This document shows positions 46,174 through 55,161 of a stretch of DNA of 64,000 nucleotides, in pieces. The translations under genes and the position numbers were made by a program. The DNA comes from an uncultured Bacteroidales bacterium (GTDB taxonomy: Bacteria > Bacteroidota > Bacteroidia > Bacteroidales > Muribaculaceae): assembly GCA_945829225.1 (NCBI GenBank), contig CALZTY010000001.1, positions 62,001-126,000 of the forward strand. Direction: 5' to 3'. The notes beneath the pieces are model-generated. The model was given only the letters and a program-made list of their open reading frames with translations, was not told where the DNA came from and ran no database searches. Positions within the stretch are counted from its first letter, which is position 1. Each line of letters opens with the position of its first letter.

Positions 46174-47702
46174 GAGAGGAGGGTAGGTGCCTTTTCACCA
46201 TCGCGAACAGGGGGTAATTCGAAGCCGCCGATATTGCGCTTGTCGTTGAGGACCACGGCGGCAAAAGCCAGACCTACCAAAATCAAAGAGTCCTTACGTA
46301 TTAAGCCCTCCATGCCACTAATGCCTATGATGGCAAACAGACATATTGTGGACAGGAATAGTCCTGAGTGGGGTAACTTCCTTATTGACAGCCACATAAA
46401 TACAAAGAATAAGATGTGGACTATCAAGCCGAGAATGCCTATATCGAGAACAATCTGGAAGGGAACGCTCTCAACGCCGGTAGCGACTTCATCGGCAACC
46501 TCCGGGTTGTTATATAGTTCGTTTTCAATGATATACTTAGTGCTGGTAGTGCGCACACGGTCGAGGAAACCGAGCCCTATCCATTGGCGGTCATACTTGT
46601 ATAGCAATTCGAGTTTAGGAATAATCTGAGCGCCACGTCCGGTGCCCAGTTGAGCGAGTGTTTCCTCATCATTCTCGTCGAAGAAGATGATTTGGTCGAT
46701 TTGCGACTTGATACGCAGTGCACTTGATGTAGTCTCAATACCATCCTCACCATCGGCATTAGTTACAGTCACTTCGCCCATAGTGCCATCAATAAAGTAC
46801 AAGGCAGTCATTGCAACGATGAAGCCAATGGCATAAAACATCAACTGTCGAGCCTTGGCACGACACATGATGAAACCAAGCACAAAGGCAATAGTGAATG
46901 TGAATGTGCGACATACCACCATAGCACCGGCAATCAATGCCCATTGCCACCAGGTGATTTTGAAGATTTTTGCCAGTGGATAAGCGGTAAGCATGAGAAT
47001 ATAGATACCGGGCGGCCAGCGGCGAGGAAATTCAAAACTGAGTATATCGATACGAGGATTGTAGAATACCGAGAAGGCGTCGAAAGTAGCCCAAGAAATG
47101 TCGTATGGGAGGAAGAACATACCACCCATAATTGCACAGTCGATGATATAGTATGCGCAGAAGATGAAAGCGTATACCAGAAGGTGGCGGAAGAATATGC
47201 GTATGTCAAACTCTTGTCCGGAGAAGATGATGAAAGGGACAAAGAGGTATATGATTGACATATAGTTAATGATGCCGGTGAGCTGCACCGAGAATCGTTC
47301 CTCACTCTGCATCACGAAATACAGGATGCCCAGCAGGTATAGCAAGCAAATTGCGAGGGTCTTTTTAATGACGAAATTTTTGCGCAGAATGGTGATGGCT
47401 GCAATGCTGAGCAACATTGGAACGAAGAGCGGATAACCGAAGACGTCAAAGGGGTTGTAGAGCGAGTATCCGCCGAGGAGGATGGTGAGTTGAATGATGA
47501 AGTCGTACTTGTCGTGGCGGAAGCGGTTGAAGAGGATGAGTGGGACAAATAAGTAGCCGAGAGGGAACTTCAACCCGAGCATCGACATGGAGAGCATAAA
47601 CAACAAGGGCCAAGTCCAGTCGCTGCGAGTGAGGGCGAGCGGCTCGAGTGACGACTTTTTTGTGTCGTTGTCGGCGTTGATGCTTAGTGCTTTGTTTATC
47701 AT
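46170..47702 (-). CDS. O-antigen ligase/polymerase (Wzy)-like polytopic membrane protein
   Basis: Many hydrophobic segments, large periplasmic loop; between Wzx and Wzc. Confidence 0.75.
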   Translation of the reverse strand: MINKALSINADNDTKKSSLEPLALTRSDWTWPLLFMLSMSMLGLKFPLGYLFVPLILFNRFRHDKYDFIIQLTILLGGYSLYNPFDVFGYPLFVPMLLSIAAITILRKNFVIKKTLAICLLYLLGILYFVMQSEERFSVQLTGIINYMSIIYLFVPFIIFSGQEFDIRIFFRHLLVYAFIFCAYYIIDCAIMGGMFFLPYDISWATFDAFSVFYNPRIDILSFEFPRRWPPGIYILMLTAYPLAKIFKITWWQWALIAGAMVVCRTFTFTIAFVLGFIMCRAKARQLMFYAIGFIVAMTALYFIDGTMGEVTVTNADGEDGIETTSSALRIKSQIDQIIFFDENDEETLAQLGTGRGAQIIPKLELLYKYDRQWIGLGFLDRVRTTSTKYIIENELYNNPEVADEVATGVESVPFQIVLDIGILGLIVHILFFVFMWLSIRKLPHSGLFLSTICLFAIIGISGMEGLIRKDSLILVGLAFAAVVLNDKRNIGGFELPPVRDGEKAPTLLS

Positions 47703-47714
47703 GCTCTTACAATA

Positions 47715-47750
47715 CGATAAGCCCGCCGCTTGTGGTGGCAGGGCTTATCG
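47715..47750 (-). repeat. Strong inverted repeat in wzc-wzy gap
   Basis: CGATAAGCCC....GGGCTTATCG, perfect 10-bp outer stem with further imperfect inner pairing. Confidence 0.8.
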
Positions 47751-47764
47751 CAGAATATCATTGA

Positions 47765-50065
47765 TTAATATGTTTTGTCTCCTTTTTTGTGTTGATAGCC
47801 ATAGGATTTTTTGCTCTTGGTGCCGTTGACGGCAACAGCGAGTTTCTTGAGTCGTCCGCTCTCGTAGATTTCATCGATAGCATCGATGTCGCTTGTAGAT
47901 GTGACGTTTAGACGAGTTACATATATGGTAGCGTCGGCTATGCGGTTGAGTGTGAAAGTATCGCTGACGAGACCCACGGGAGCGCTATCGACGATGATGT
48001 AGTCATAGGACTTGCGAATCTCGGCGAAGAGAGCGTCGACCTTAGCCGAAGCAAGGAGTTCGGCGGGGTTGGGCGGGATGGGACCGGCGAGAATTACGTC
48101 GAGAGCGGGAAGGTCGGCGACGGGCTGTTTATTGATGATATCGTTGAGGTTCACATTACTCTGCGAGAGGTAGTTGGTGAGACCCAAGCCATTGTTGATA
48201 TCGAGGTAAGAGCCAATCTTGGGGGCACGGATATCCATACCGACGAGGAGGACACGCTTGTTGAGCATCGCCAGGGAGGCAGCGAGGTTGATAGAGATGA
48301 AAGTCTTGCCCTCGCCCGAGGAGGATGAGGTGAGGAGGACGACCTTGTCTGTCTCGCCGTTGAGGATGAAGAGCAAGTTGGAGCGCATGAGGCGGAACAA
48401 CTCTGTGGCGGTAGAAGTGTCGGTGGAGCTGACCACGAGTTGCTTGTCGGTGTCGACGGTGCACATTTCGCCGACGATGGGAGCAGAGGTGCGGCGCTCG
48501 ATTTCGGTGCGGGACTCAATGCGGTTGCGGATGAGTTTGAGCAAGTAGAGATATACCGGCGGGAGGCACAGACCGATGAGGAAGAAGATGAATAGGATGA
48601 CCTTAGTGCCGGCGCCGAGGGGCTCCTTGAGGGTGTAAGGAGCGTCAACAATCAAGCCCTTAGGCACGGCGTTGGCAAGGAGCATGGCATTCTCCTCTTG
48701 TTTCTGACGGAGGAAGAGGTAAAGTTCTTGCTTGACTTGCAATTGGCGTTGCATATCGAGGACTATGCGTTCTTGATCGGGAACGTTGCTGAGACGTCCG
48801 TAGTTATTCTCGACTTGACGCTTGAGGTCGCGAACCTGGAGTTGAACGTTGTCGTAGTTCTGGTTTGCGGCAGCGATGATATTAGAGCGCATAGCATCAA
48901 TTCTGGTATTAATCTTGACAACAGTGGGGTTGTCTTCGCTGACGGTGCGGAGGAGGTCTTGACGCTCAACGAGCAGGTTGTTGTACACATTGATTACCTC
49001 GGCGAGAGCATCAGACTCGACGAGGGTAGGAATAATCTCGTAGCGATTGTTGGGGTCTGAGACGAAGTCGCGAGTGATGCGTAGGATTTCGAGGGTGGTC
49101 TGCGCAGCGAGGAGGCTTGCTTCAAGTTGACCACGCTTAGCCATCTGGAACTGCGACTCGGCGCGTACATCGATGATGCCATGGCTTTCCTTGAACTGTT
49201 GGATATCGCTCTCGGCATCGGAGAGGTCAGTGCCGAGGAGAGCGAGTCGTTCGTCGATAAACTCGGCGGTTTTCTGTCCTTGGAGGTTCTTCTCGCGGAT
49301 GCCGCGCTCGTTATATTTGTCGATAATGTCTTGCAACATCATTTCGCCCATCACGGGGTTGGGAGTGTTATATCCCATCTCGATGACGTTGGACTTTTTG
49401 TTGGCGATTTCGACGGATATTTCCGGGGCAATATCCTCAGCAGCAGCGTGGTAACCTGTGACGAGGATGGTCGAAGTGACATCCTTGCCGGGGACGTAGT
49501 AGTCTGTGGTAGCGACGGTAAATTCGCCGAAATTGGTGTTGAAGGTGTGAGGGAGCGAGACGTTCTTGACCTTCTCGATAGTTCCGTATTTGCCTTTAAC
49601 CTTGATATCGGCGAGACCTTCCTCGTTGATGCTTACCTTGAAAGAGACGACCGACTTGAGGGTGTCGACGATGCCTGCGGCAGGAATAACGTCGATGGGA
49701 TAGTCGGGGTAAGAGAGGTCGCTCTTGAGGAATCCGGTCTTGACATAGTGAGTGCGGTTAAGCCCCAAGTCGCGCACGACCTCGCGGTAGAGAGAGTGAG
49801 ACGAGAGGACAAAAATCTCGTCGTCGACATAGCCGGAGGAGCCAAAGAGCCCGCCGAGCCCACCGAGTGAAGCCATGGGGTTGGAGTCTTCCTGTTGGAT
49901 AAGGAGGTTGGCGCGCACGCCGTATTTGGTGCGAGTGACGCGGCAGAAGAGGAGCCCGAGGATAACACAAGCCACCACTGATATCGCGAAAAGATACCAG
50001 TGGGAGATGTATGTTTTGAAGAGACCGCGAAGGTCAATAAGGTCGGAATGAGTACGCTTCGCCAT
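47765..50065 (-). CDS. Polysaccharide co-polymerase/BY-kinase (Wzc-like)
   Basis: N-terminal Wzz domain, GNVR/PCP region, Walker A SSSSGEGKTFISINLAASLAM, Walker A' VLLVGMDIRAPKIG, short Tyr-containing tail. Confidence 0.93.
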   Translation of the reverse strand: MAKRTHSDLIDLRGLFKTYISHWYLFAISVVACVILGLLFCRVTRTKYGVRANLLIQQEDSNPMASLGGLGGLFGSSGYVDDEIFVLSSHSLYREVVRDLGLNRTHYVKTGFLKSDLSYPDYPIDVIPAAGIVDTLKSVVSFKVSINEEGLADIKVKGKYGTIEKVKNVSLPHTFNTNFGEFTVATTDYYVPGKDVTSTILVTGYHAAAEDIAPEISVEIANKKSNVIEMGYNTPNPVMGEMMLQDIIDKYNERGIREKNLQGQKTAEFIDERLALLGTDLSDAESDIQQFKESHGIIDVRAESQFQMAKRGQLEASLLAAQTTLEILRITRDFVSDPNNRYEIIPTLVESDALAEVINVYNNLLVERQDLLRTVSEDNPTVVKINTRIDAMRSNIIAAANQNYDNVQLQVRDLKRQVENNYGRLSNVPDQERIVLDMQRQLQVKQELYLFLRQKQEENAMLLANAVPKGLIVDAPYTLKEPLGAGTKVILFIFFLIGLCLPPVYLYLLKLIRNRIESRTEIERRTSAPIVGEMCTVDTDKQLVVSSTDTSTATELFRLMRSNLLFILNGETDKVVLLTSSSSGEGKTFISINLAASLAMLNKRVLLVGMDIRAPKIGSYLDINNGLGLTNYLSQSNVNLNDIINKQPVADLPALDVILAGPIPPNPAELLASAKVDALFAEIRKSYDYIIVDSAPVGLVSDTFTLNRIADATIYVTRLNVTSTSDIDAIDEIYESGRLKKLAVAVNGTKSKKSYGYQHKKGDKTY

Positions 50066-50080
50066 TATTATTAGGTAGAT

Positions 50081-50884
50081 TTATTTTACTGTAAGTGCGA
50101 TTACTAAAGAAGCGATAACAGATGCGGCGCTGACGATTGTGGAGATGACAGTCAGTTTGTATGCGTTATCTTGGTTATAGCGAGAGTTTGCTTGACGAAT
50201 TTCGTTGGGAGCGACGTAGATGTAGTCGTTCTGTTGCAGGTAGAAATAAGGCGAGGTGAGTAAGTCGGAGGAGTTGAGGTCGAGGTGAGCGAAGACGCGC
50301 TCGCCGTCGTGTTCGCGGATAATGAGGATGTTAGAGCGCTCGCCATAAGGAGTTAGGTCGCCGGCAGCGCTGAGAGCATCGAGGATGCTGAAGCGGTTGC
50401 GACGCACTTGAATAGTTGACGGACGGCTGACTTCACCGGCAACGACGACTTGGAAGTTGATAAGTTCGACGCGAACGATGGCATCGGAGACATCTTGTCG
50501 GACGATGTTGGTGATGTGCTGCTGTAACTGCTCGGTGGTGAGGCCTTTGGCTTGAATAGTGCCGAGAACGGGGAGGTGTATATTTCCCTCGGTGTCAACG
50601 ATATAGGTCTGTTGACGAGGAGTTGTAGAGATGTCCAATTCCTCGCGAGTAGCGGGGTTGGACAAGGGCACGTTGTAGTGAGCAGTTGCAGCGGGCTTGG
50701 ATGAAGTGATGGTGATGAGCAATTCATCATCAGCCTTGATGGTGGGCATATAGTTAGCCGATTCAATGACACCGGAACTGATGGAGTCGAGGTCGGTGAA
50801 ATAGGGCAACTGAGTCTTTGTCGAGGAGCAGGATGCTAATGTTGCTGCAGCAAAAAAAGCAAGTGCAATCGTCTTAATCTTCAT
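50081..50884 (-). CDS. Outer membrane polysaccharide export lipoprotein (Wza-like)
   Basis: Lipobox TLASCSSTK; Poly_export YIVDTEGNIHLPVLGTIQAKGLTTEQLQQHIT; SLBB-like VAGEVSRPSTIQV. Confidence 0.93.
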   Translation of the reverse strand: MKIKTIALAFFAAATLASCSSTKTQLPYFTDLDSISSGVIESANYMPTIKADDELLITITSSKPAATAHYNVPLSNPATREELDISTTPRQQTYIVDTEGNIHLPVLGTIQAKGLTTEQLQQHITNIVRQDVSDAIVRVELINFQVVVAGEVSRPSTIQVRRNRFSILDALSAAGDLTPYGERSNILIIREHDGERVFAHLDLNSSDLLTSPYFYLQQNDYIYVAPNEIRQANSRYNQDNAYKLTVISTIVSAASVIASLVIALTVK

Positions 50885-50965
50885 TATATATTGGTGCTTG
50901 TAAAAATTCTTATTTATAGTATAACGCAAGTGACGCTGAAATATTGTGAGAAGTTGAAAAACTTG

Positions 50966-52015
50966 TTATAAACCTAAGGTAAGCGAGGAAAGGAGTTTTG
51001 ATAATTTTAACACTTTGATAATACCGCAAGTTGCTGACACAATAGCGACTGCGATAAAAAAGGAGATAAGAGAAATAGGGATGAAAGCCGGGAGCATAGG
51101 GGTGATAAAAGTGTCGATACCCGGGATATGGAAGATGAGAAAGTAGTGGAGGAGGTAAATTCCGAGGCTGTTACGACCAAGGAAGCACCATATGCGAGCG
51201 AATGAGCCGGGGTTATTGTGAGAGAATTGAGAATCGGACCATGGCTTGATGGCAGCGATGGCAATTATAGCAATCATAGGAGCGGCAATGTATCGACTGA
51301 GGCTAACGATGAGGTAACTGAGTGAGTCGGCATTGGCGATGATAGCGAAGTGACAGGCGAGGATGAGAATTGCAATTGTGATAGCTATATTGCCTGATGT
51401 AAGTCGATTGAAAGAGTCTTGGTGGAGACGCGCAATGGCGCCGATGAAGAATGGGAAGGCATAGCAACCGACATTTGTGAGGCAAAAAGCTCTGTCGAAA
51501 TCGGGGAGTACGTGCCCGGCAGCGAGGAATGCAAAAGCGACGAGGAAAGAGAATGTAACTTGGAGCCAAATGCGATGTAGGCGCATTAAAACACCGCGTA
51601 ATAGCGCGAAGATGAGAATAATCTCAAATAGGACGATTGTGAACCAGTAGCCTTGCTTGGATGTAGAGAACCAGAACCACGAGAGAGAGACGTCTTGATG
51701 ACCGCGTCCCAAGTGGTTGAATGCCAGCATATATAGTGAGCCGACGACGATAGTGGGGATGATTAGTTGGACAAACCGACGTAGAATGTTTGGGCATACA
51801 CACTTCCCACGGTCATCAATCTTGGCAGAGAACCAACCGCTGATGAAGAAGAAGAGCGGCATATGGATCGAAGCGATGATGCAAAAAGGTAGACACTTGT
51901 CCATATTGTCCATACCGAAGAGAATAACATGCCCCATCACTACCAATAGGATAGCGATACCCTTGATGATATCGAAGTGGTGAAGGCGAGTAGAAGGAGT
52001 GTTGGTCATAATCAT
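50966..52015 (-). CDS. Acyltransferase family 3 (polysaccharide O-acyltransferase-like) membrane protein
   Basis: RLHHFDIIKGIAILLVVMGHVILFG; polytopic; start at MIMTNTPSTR because the ORF-track start lies in the serA terminator hairpin. Confidence 0.88.
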   Translation of the reverse strand: MIMTNTPSTRLHHFDIIKGIAILLVVMGHVILFGMDNMDKCLPFCIIASIHMPLFFFISGWFSAKIDDRGKCVCPNILRRFVQLIIPTIVVGSLYMLAFNHLGRGHQDVSLSWFWFSTSKQGYWFTIVLFEIILIFALLRGVLMRLHRIWLQVTFSFLVAFAFLAAGHVLPDFDRAFCLTNVGCYAFPFFIGAIARLHQDSFNRLTSGNIAITIAILILACHFAIIANADSLSYLIVSLSRYIAAPMIAIIAIAAIKPWSDSQFSHNNPGSFARIWCFLGRNSLGIYLLHYFLIFHIPGIDTFITPMLPAFIPISLISFFIAVAIVSATCGIIKVLKLSKLLSSLTLGL

Positions 52016-52019
52016 AGAT

Positions 52020-52045
52020 ATGCCCCGGAGGGGAGTCCGGGGCAT
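52020..52045 (-). terminator. Terminator-like hairpin downstream of serA
   Basis: Perfect 10-bp stem ATGCCCCGGA-GGGGAG-TCCGGGGCAT. Confidence 0.7.
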
Positions 52046-52068
52046 TGGGTTGAGTTAAAAGATGCTAA

Positions 52069-52989
52069 TTAATTGACGCGGAAACGGTCGATGCCCTCGA
52101 GGAGGAATGCGACGGACTGGCGAGCGGCAGCCAATCCGGCGTTGATGTTAGCCTCGGCGGTTTGAGCGCCCATCTTCTTTGGGGTGAAGAAAACGCGCCC
52201 GGGGCAAGCCTGCTCGAGAGCCTCGGCATTGTTGGGACGAACGTCGGCAACGTAGCGGAGGTCGGAGCGGTCGGCGAGAGCGCGAGCCAAACCGTCCTCG
52301 TCGATTACTTCGCGACGAGCGGTGTTGATTAGGACACCATTCTTGGGCATGGTGGCAATGAGTTCATATCCGATAGAGCCGATGGTCTCGGGAGTGGCGG
52401 GGATGTGAATCGAGACGAATTGATTGCCCGAGTAAAGAGCCTTGATGTCGTGGACCGGGGTAACACCGGCATCGGTGAGGACCTCGTCGGGGCAATAAGG
52501 GTCGAGCGCCTCGATGGTCATACCGAAGCCCTTGGCGATGCGAGCGACGTTGCGGCCTACTTGTCCGAAGGCTTGGATGCCGAGTTTTTTATCTTTGAGT
52601 TCGAAGCCGCTGGTGCCGTTGTACATGTTGCGGGCAGCCATGACAGTCATGCCGAATACCAATTCGGCGACAGCGTTGGAGTTCTGCCCGGGAGTATTTT
52701 CGACAACGATGTTGTGCTCGGAAGCGGCTTTAAGGTCGATGTTGTCGTAACCGGCGCCTGCGCGGACGATGACCTTGAGGCGAGGAGCGGCAGCGATGAC
52801 CTCGGCGTCGATTTTGTCGCTGCGGACGATGAGAGCATCGGCGTCGGCGACAGCGGCGAGGAGTTGTGCGCGGTCGGTATATTTCTCGAGGAGGACGAGC
52901 TCGCAGCCGGCTTGTTCAATGACCTCGCGGATACCCTTGACAGCAACGGGTGCAAAGGGTTTCTCGGTGGCTACTAATATCTTGTGCAT
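52069..52989 (-). CDS. serA: D-3-phosphoglycerate dehydrogenase
   Basis: 2-hydroxyacid dehydrogenase fold, VRAGAGYDNIDLKAASEHNIVVENTPGQNSNAVAELVFGM; adjacent to serC. Confidence 0.92.
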   Translation of the reverse strand: MHKILVATEKPFAPVAVKGIREVIEQAGCELVLLEKYTDRAQLLAAVADADALIVRSDKIDAEVIAAAPRLKVIVRAGAGYDNIDLKAASEHNIVVENTPGQNSNAVAELVFGMTVMAARNMYNGTSGFELKDKKLGIQAFGQVGRNVARIAKGFGMTIEALDPYCPDEVLTDAGVTPVHDIKALYSGNQFVSIHIPATPETIGSIGYELIATMPKNGVLINTARREVIDEDGLARALADRSDLRYVADVRPNNAEALEQACPGRVFFTPKKMGAQTAEANINAGLAAARQSVAFLLEGIDRFRVN

Positions 52990-52995
52990 GGTGTA

Positions 52996-54066
52996 TCAGA
53001 GTTTGTATTCAAAGTCTTTCATAGCCTCGGTGAGGACGCGGACAGAGTCGATGGGGAGGGCATTGTAGAGCGAGGCGCGGAAGCCGCCGACAGAACGGTG
53101 GCCCTTGATGCCGACGATGCCACGCTCGGCGCAGAACGATACGAAGTCGGCTTCGCGATCCTTAAATTCGGGTTTGAGGACGAAGCAAACGTTCATGATA
53201 GAGCGGTCGCGGGGGTCGGTGACGGTGCCTTCGAAGACCTTGCTGTTGTCGATAGCGTCGTAGAGGAGGGCAGCCTTCTCGAGGTCGCGGCGTTCGAGTT
53301 CCTTGAGCCCGCCGAGTTGCTTGTAGTAGCGGAGAGTCTGGAGCGCCGAGAAGATGGGGAGCACGGGAGGAGTGTTGAACATCGAGCCCTTCTTGATGTG
53401 AGTGCGGTAGTCGAGCATGGTGGGGATGGGGCGGTCGACCTTGCCGAGGGCGTCGTCGCGGACGATGACGAGGGTAACGCCAGCCGGGGCGAGGTTTTTC
53501 TGAGCGCCGGCATAGATGGCGATATATTTGGAGAAGTCAATTTCGCGGGAGAAAATATCCGAGCTCATGTCGGCAATCATGGGGCAGGGTACGTCGGGGT
53601 CTTGACGGATCTCGGTGCCGTAGATGGTGTTGTTGGAGGTATAGTGGAAATACTGGGAGTCGGGAGCGACTTTCCAGCCACGAGGGATGTAAGTGTAGTT
53701 ATCCTCCTTGGAAGAAGCGACGACGTCGACTTCGCCGAAGAGGCGCGCCTCCTTGATAGCGTTGGAAGCCCAGGTGCCGGTGTCGAGGAAAGAAGCCTTG
53801 GTAGAGAGGAAGTTGTAGGGCATCATGCAGAATTGCATGGAAGCGCCGCCACCAAGCCAGAGGACAGAGAAGCCCTCAGGGATATTGAGGATTTCCTTGA
53901 CCAGAGCGGTAGCTTCGTCAATGACAGCTTGAAATTCCTTGCTACGGTGTGAAACTTCAAGTACCGACAATCCGGTGTTGGCAAAGTTGATGATTGCCTC
54001 GGCGGTGTTTTTGATGGTATAATCGCTCAGGATCGAGGGCCCGGCGTAAAAATTGTGTTTCTTCAT
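52996..54066 (-). CDS. serC: Phosphoserine aminotransferase
   Basis: [62 protein letters not shown]. Confidence 0.95.
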   Translation of the reverse strand: MKKHNFYAGPSILSDYTIKNTAEAIINFANTGLSVLEVSHRSKEFQAVIDEATALVKEILNIPEGFSVLWLGGGASMQFCMMPYNFLSTKASFLDTGTWASNAIKEARLFGEVDVVASSKEDNYTYIPRGWKVAPDSQYFHYTSNNTIYGTEIRQDPDVPCPMIADMSSDIFSREIDFSKYIAIYAGAQKNLAPAGVTLVIVRDDALGKVDRPIPTMLDYRTHIKKGSMFNTPPVLPIFSALQTLRYYKQLGGLKELERRDLEKAALLYDAIDNSKVFEGTVTDPRDRSIMNVCFVLKPEFKDREADFVSFCAERGIVGIKGHRSVGGFRASLYNALPIDSVRVLTEAMKDFEYKL

Positions 54067-54225
54067 ACCTACAATAATGTTTAGGTGTTAGTAATAGTCT
54101 TTCGTGGCAAAATTAGGCAAACAAATTGGGATAACCAATAAAAATGACGAAATTTTTTAGAAAAATTATAGAAAGGGGGAAAAGTTGCGTTTTTTTCGTT
54201 AACTTTGCCAAAAAATTAGGAGACT

Positions 54226-54801
54226 ATGACAGATACACATTCAACCCAACCATTTGACCCGCGGCGCACAGAGCGTCGAGTGTGGGTACCCGATAATGTG
54301 AGCAACACATTTAATAATAGTGAGACGGTTCCGTTCAACGAGGATCCGATGCAGCCGTCGCATGGCTATAGCGACTCAAGGAGCAAGAAAGGGTCGTCGT
54401 GGCTGTGGATAATCTTGGCGATGGTATTGGTTGCCGGCGGCGTGTGCGCATGGTATTTCCTTGTATATAGCAAGGATGCGAGTGACGTAGAGGAATTGGT
54501 CGTTGATGACGACGAGCCGAGTGCATATGACGAATTGGTAGAGGCAGATGATGTAGATGCCTCGGAGTATTCCCCTGCAGTAGAGACCGAGGCACCTGCT
54601 GTATCGACTCCGGTGCGCACCACTACTCCAACTCCGGCACGGGTATCGACCCCGGCAGTGACTCCCCAGCCGGCGCGACCGACACAGTCAATAGATGATG
54701 AGCCGGCACCGTCGACACCACAAACGCCGGCACAACCGTCGCGTCGTGGCGGTCAAACAATAGATGATGACCCACCGACACGCCGCCAGCAGATGGATTG
54801 A
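54226..54801 (+). CDS. Single-pass membrane protein of unknown function with low-complexity acidic/Thr-Pro tail
   Basis: Transmembrane WLWIILAMVLVAGGVCAWYFLVY; repeats QSIDDEPAP / QTIDDDPPT; TAACTTTG promoter element upstream. Confidence 0.7.
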   Translation: MTDTHSTQPFDPRRTERRVWVPDNVSNTFNNSETVPFNEDPMQPSHGYSDSRSKKGSSWLWIILAMVLVAGGVCAWYFLVYSKDASDVEELVVDDDEPSAYDELVEADDVDASEYSPAVETEAPAVSTPVRTTTPTPARVSTPAVTPQPARPTQSIDDEPAPSTPQTPAQPSRRGGQTIDDDPPTRRQQMD

Positions 54802-55155
54802 TTACCATTCGATTGAGAAACTAACGCGAGGTGTCGGTGCCGATATCGGCGGATGAACCTTGCAGATAGATAACTTCCCTGAGGTGACCTTGGGGAAGTA
54901 TTTTTTTATAGCCTCGAGGATGCGAGCGGCGGCATGTTCGATGAGCATCATCTCAGCGGAGAGGACATTCTTGACGATGTCGACGACCTCGGCATAGTTA
55001 ATGGCGGAGGTGATGTTGTCGGAGCGCATAGCCTCGGCGGCGTCGTAGTAGAGACGGATAGAGATGAGGAACTCGTTGCCTATGAGACGTTCGCGCGCCA
55101 TCACCCCGATGGGGGCGATGACGCGTAGGTCAGTGATGTCAATGTAGGTGAGCAT
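54802..55155 (-). CDS. folB: Dihydroneopterin aldolase
   Basis: IDITDLRVIAPIGVMARERLIGNEFLISIRL..INYAEVVDIVKNVLSAEMMLIEHAAARI. Confidence 0.92.
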   Translation of the reverse strand: MLTYIDITDLRVIAPIGVMARERLIGNEFLISIRLYYDAAEAMRSDNITSAINYAEVVDIVKNVLSAEMMLIEHAAARILEAIKKYFPKVTSGKLSICKVHPPISAPTPRVSFSIEW

Positions 55156-55161
55156 GGTGGG

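Noticed and set aside
52016-52045. N-terminal extension MPRTPLRGIS of the acyltransferase ORF
   Set aside because: These codons lie inside the serA terminator hairpin (52020-52045). Start is more likely at MIMTNTPST (52015 or 52009).
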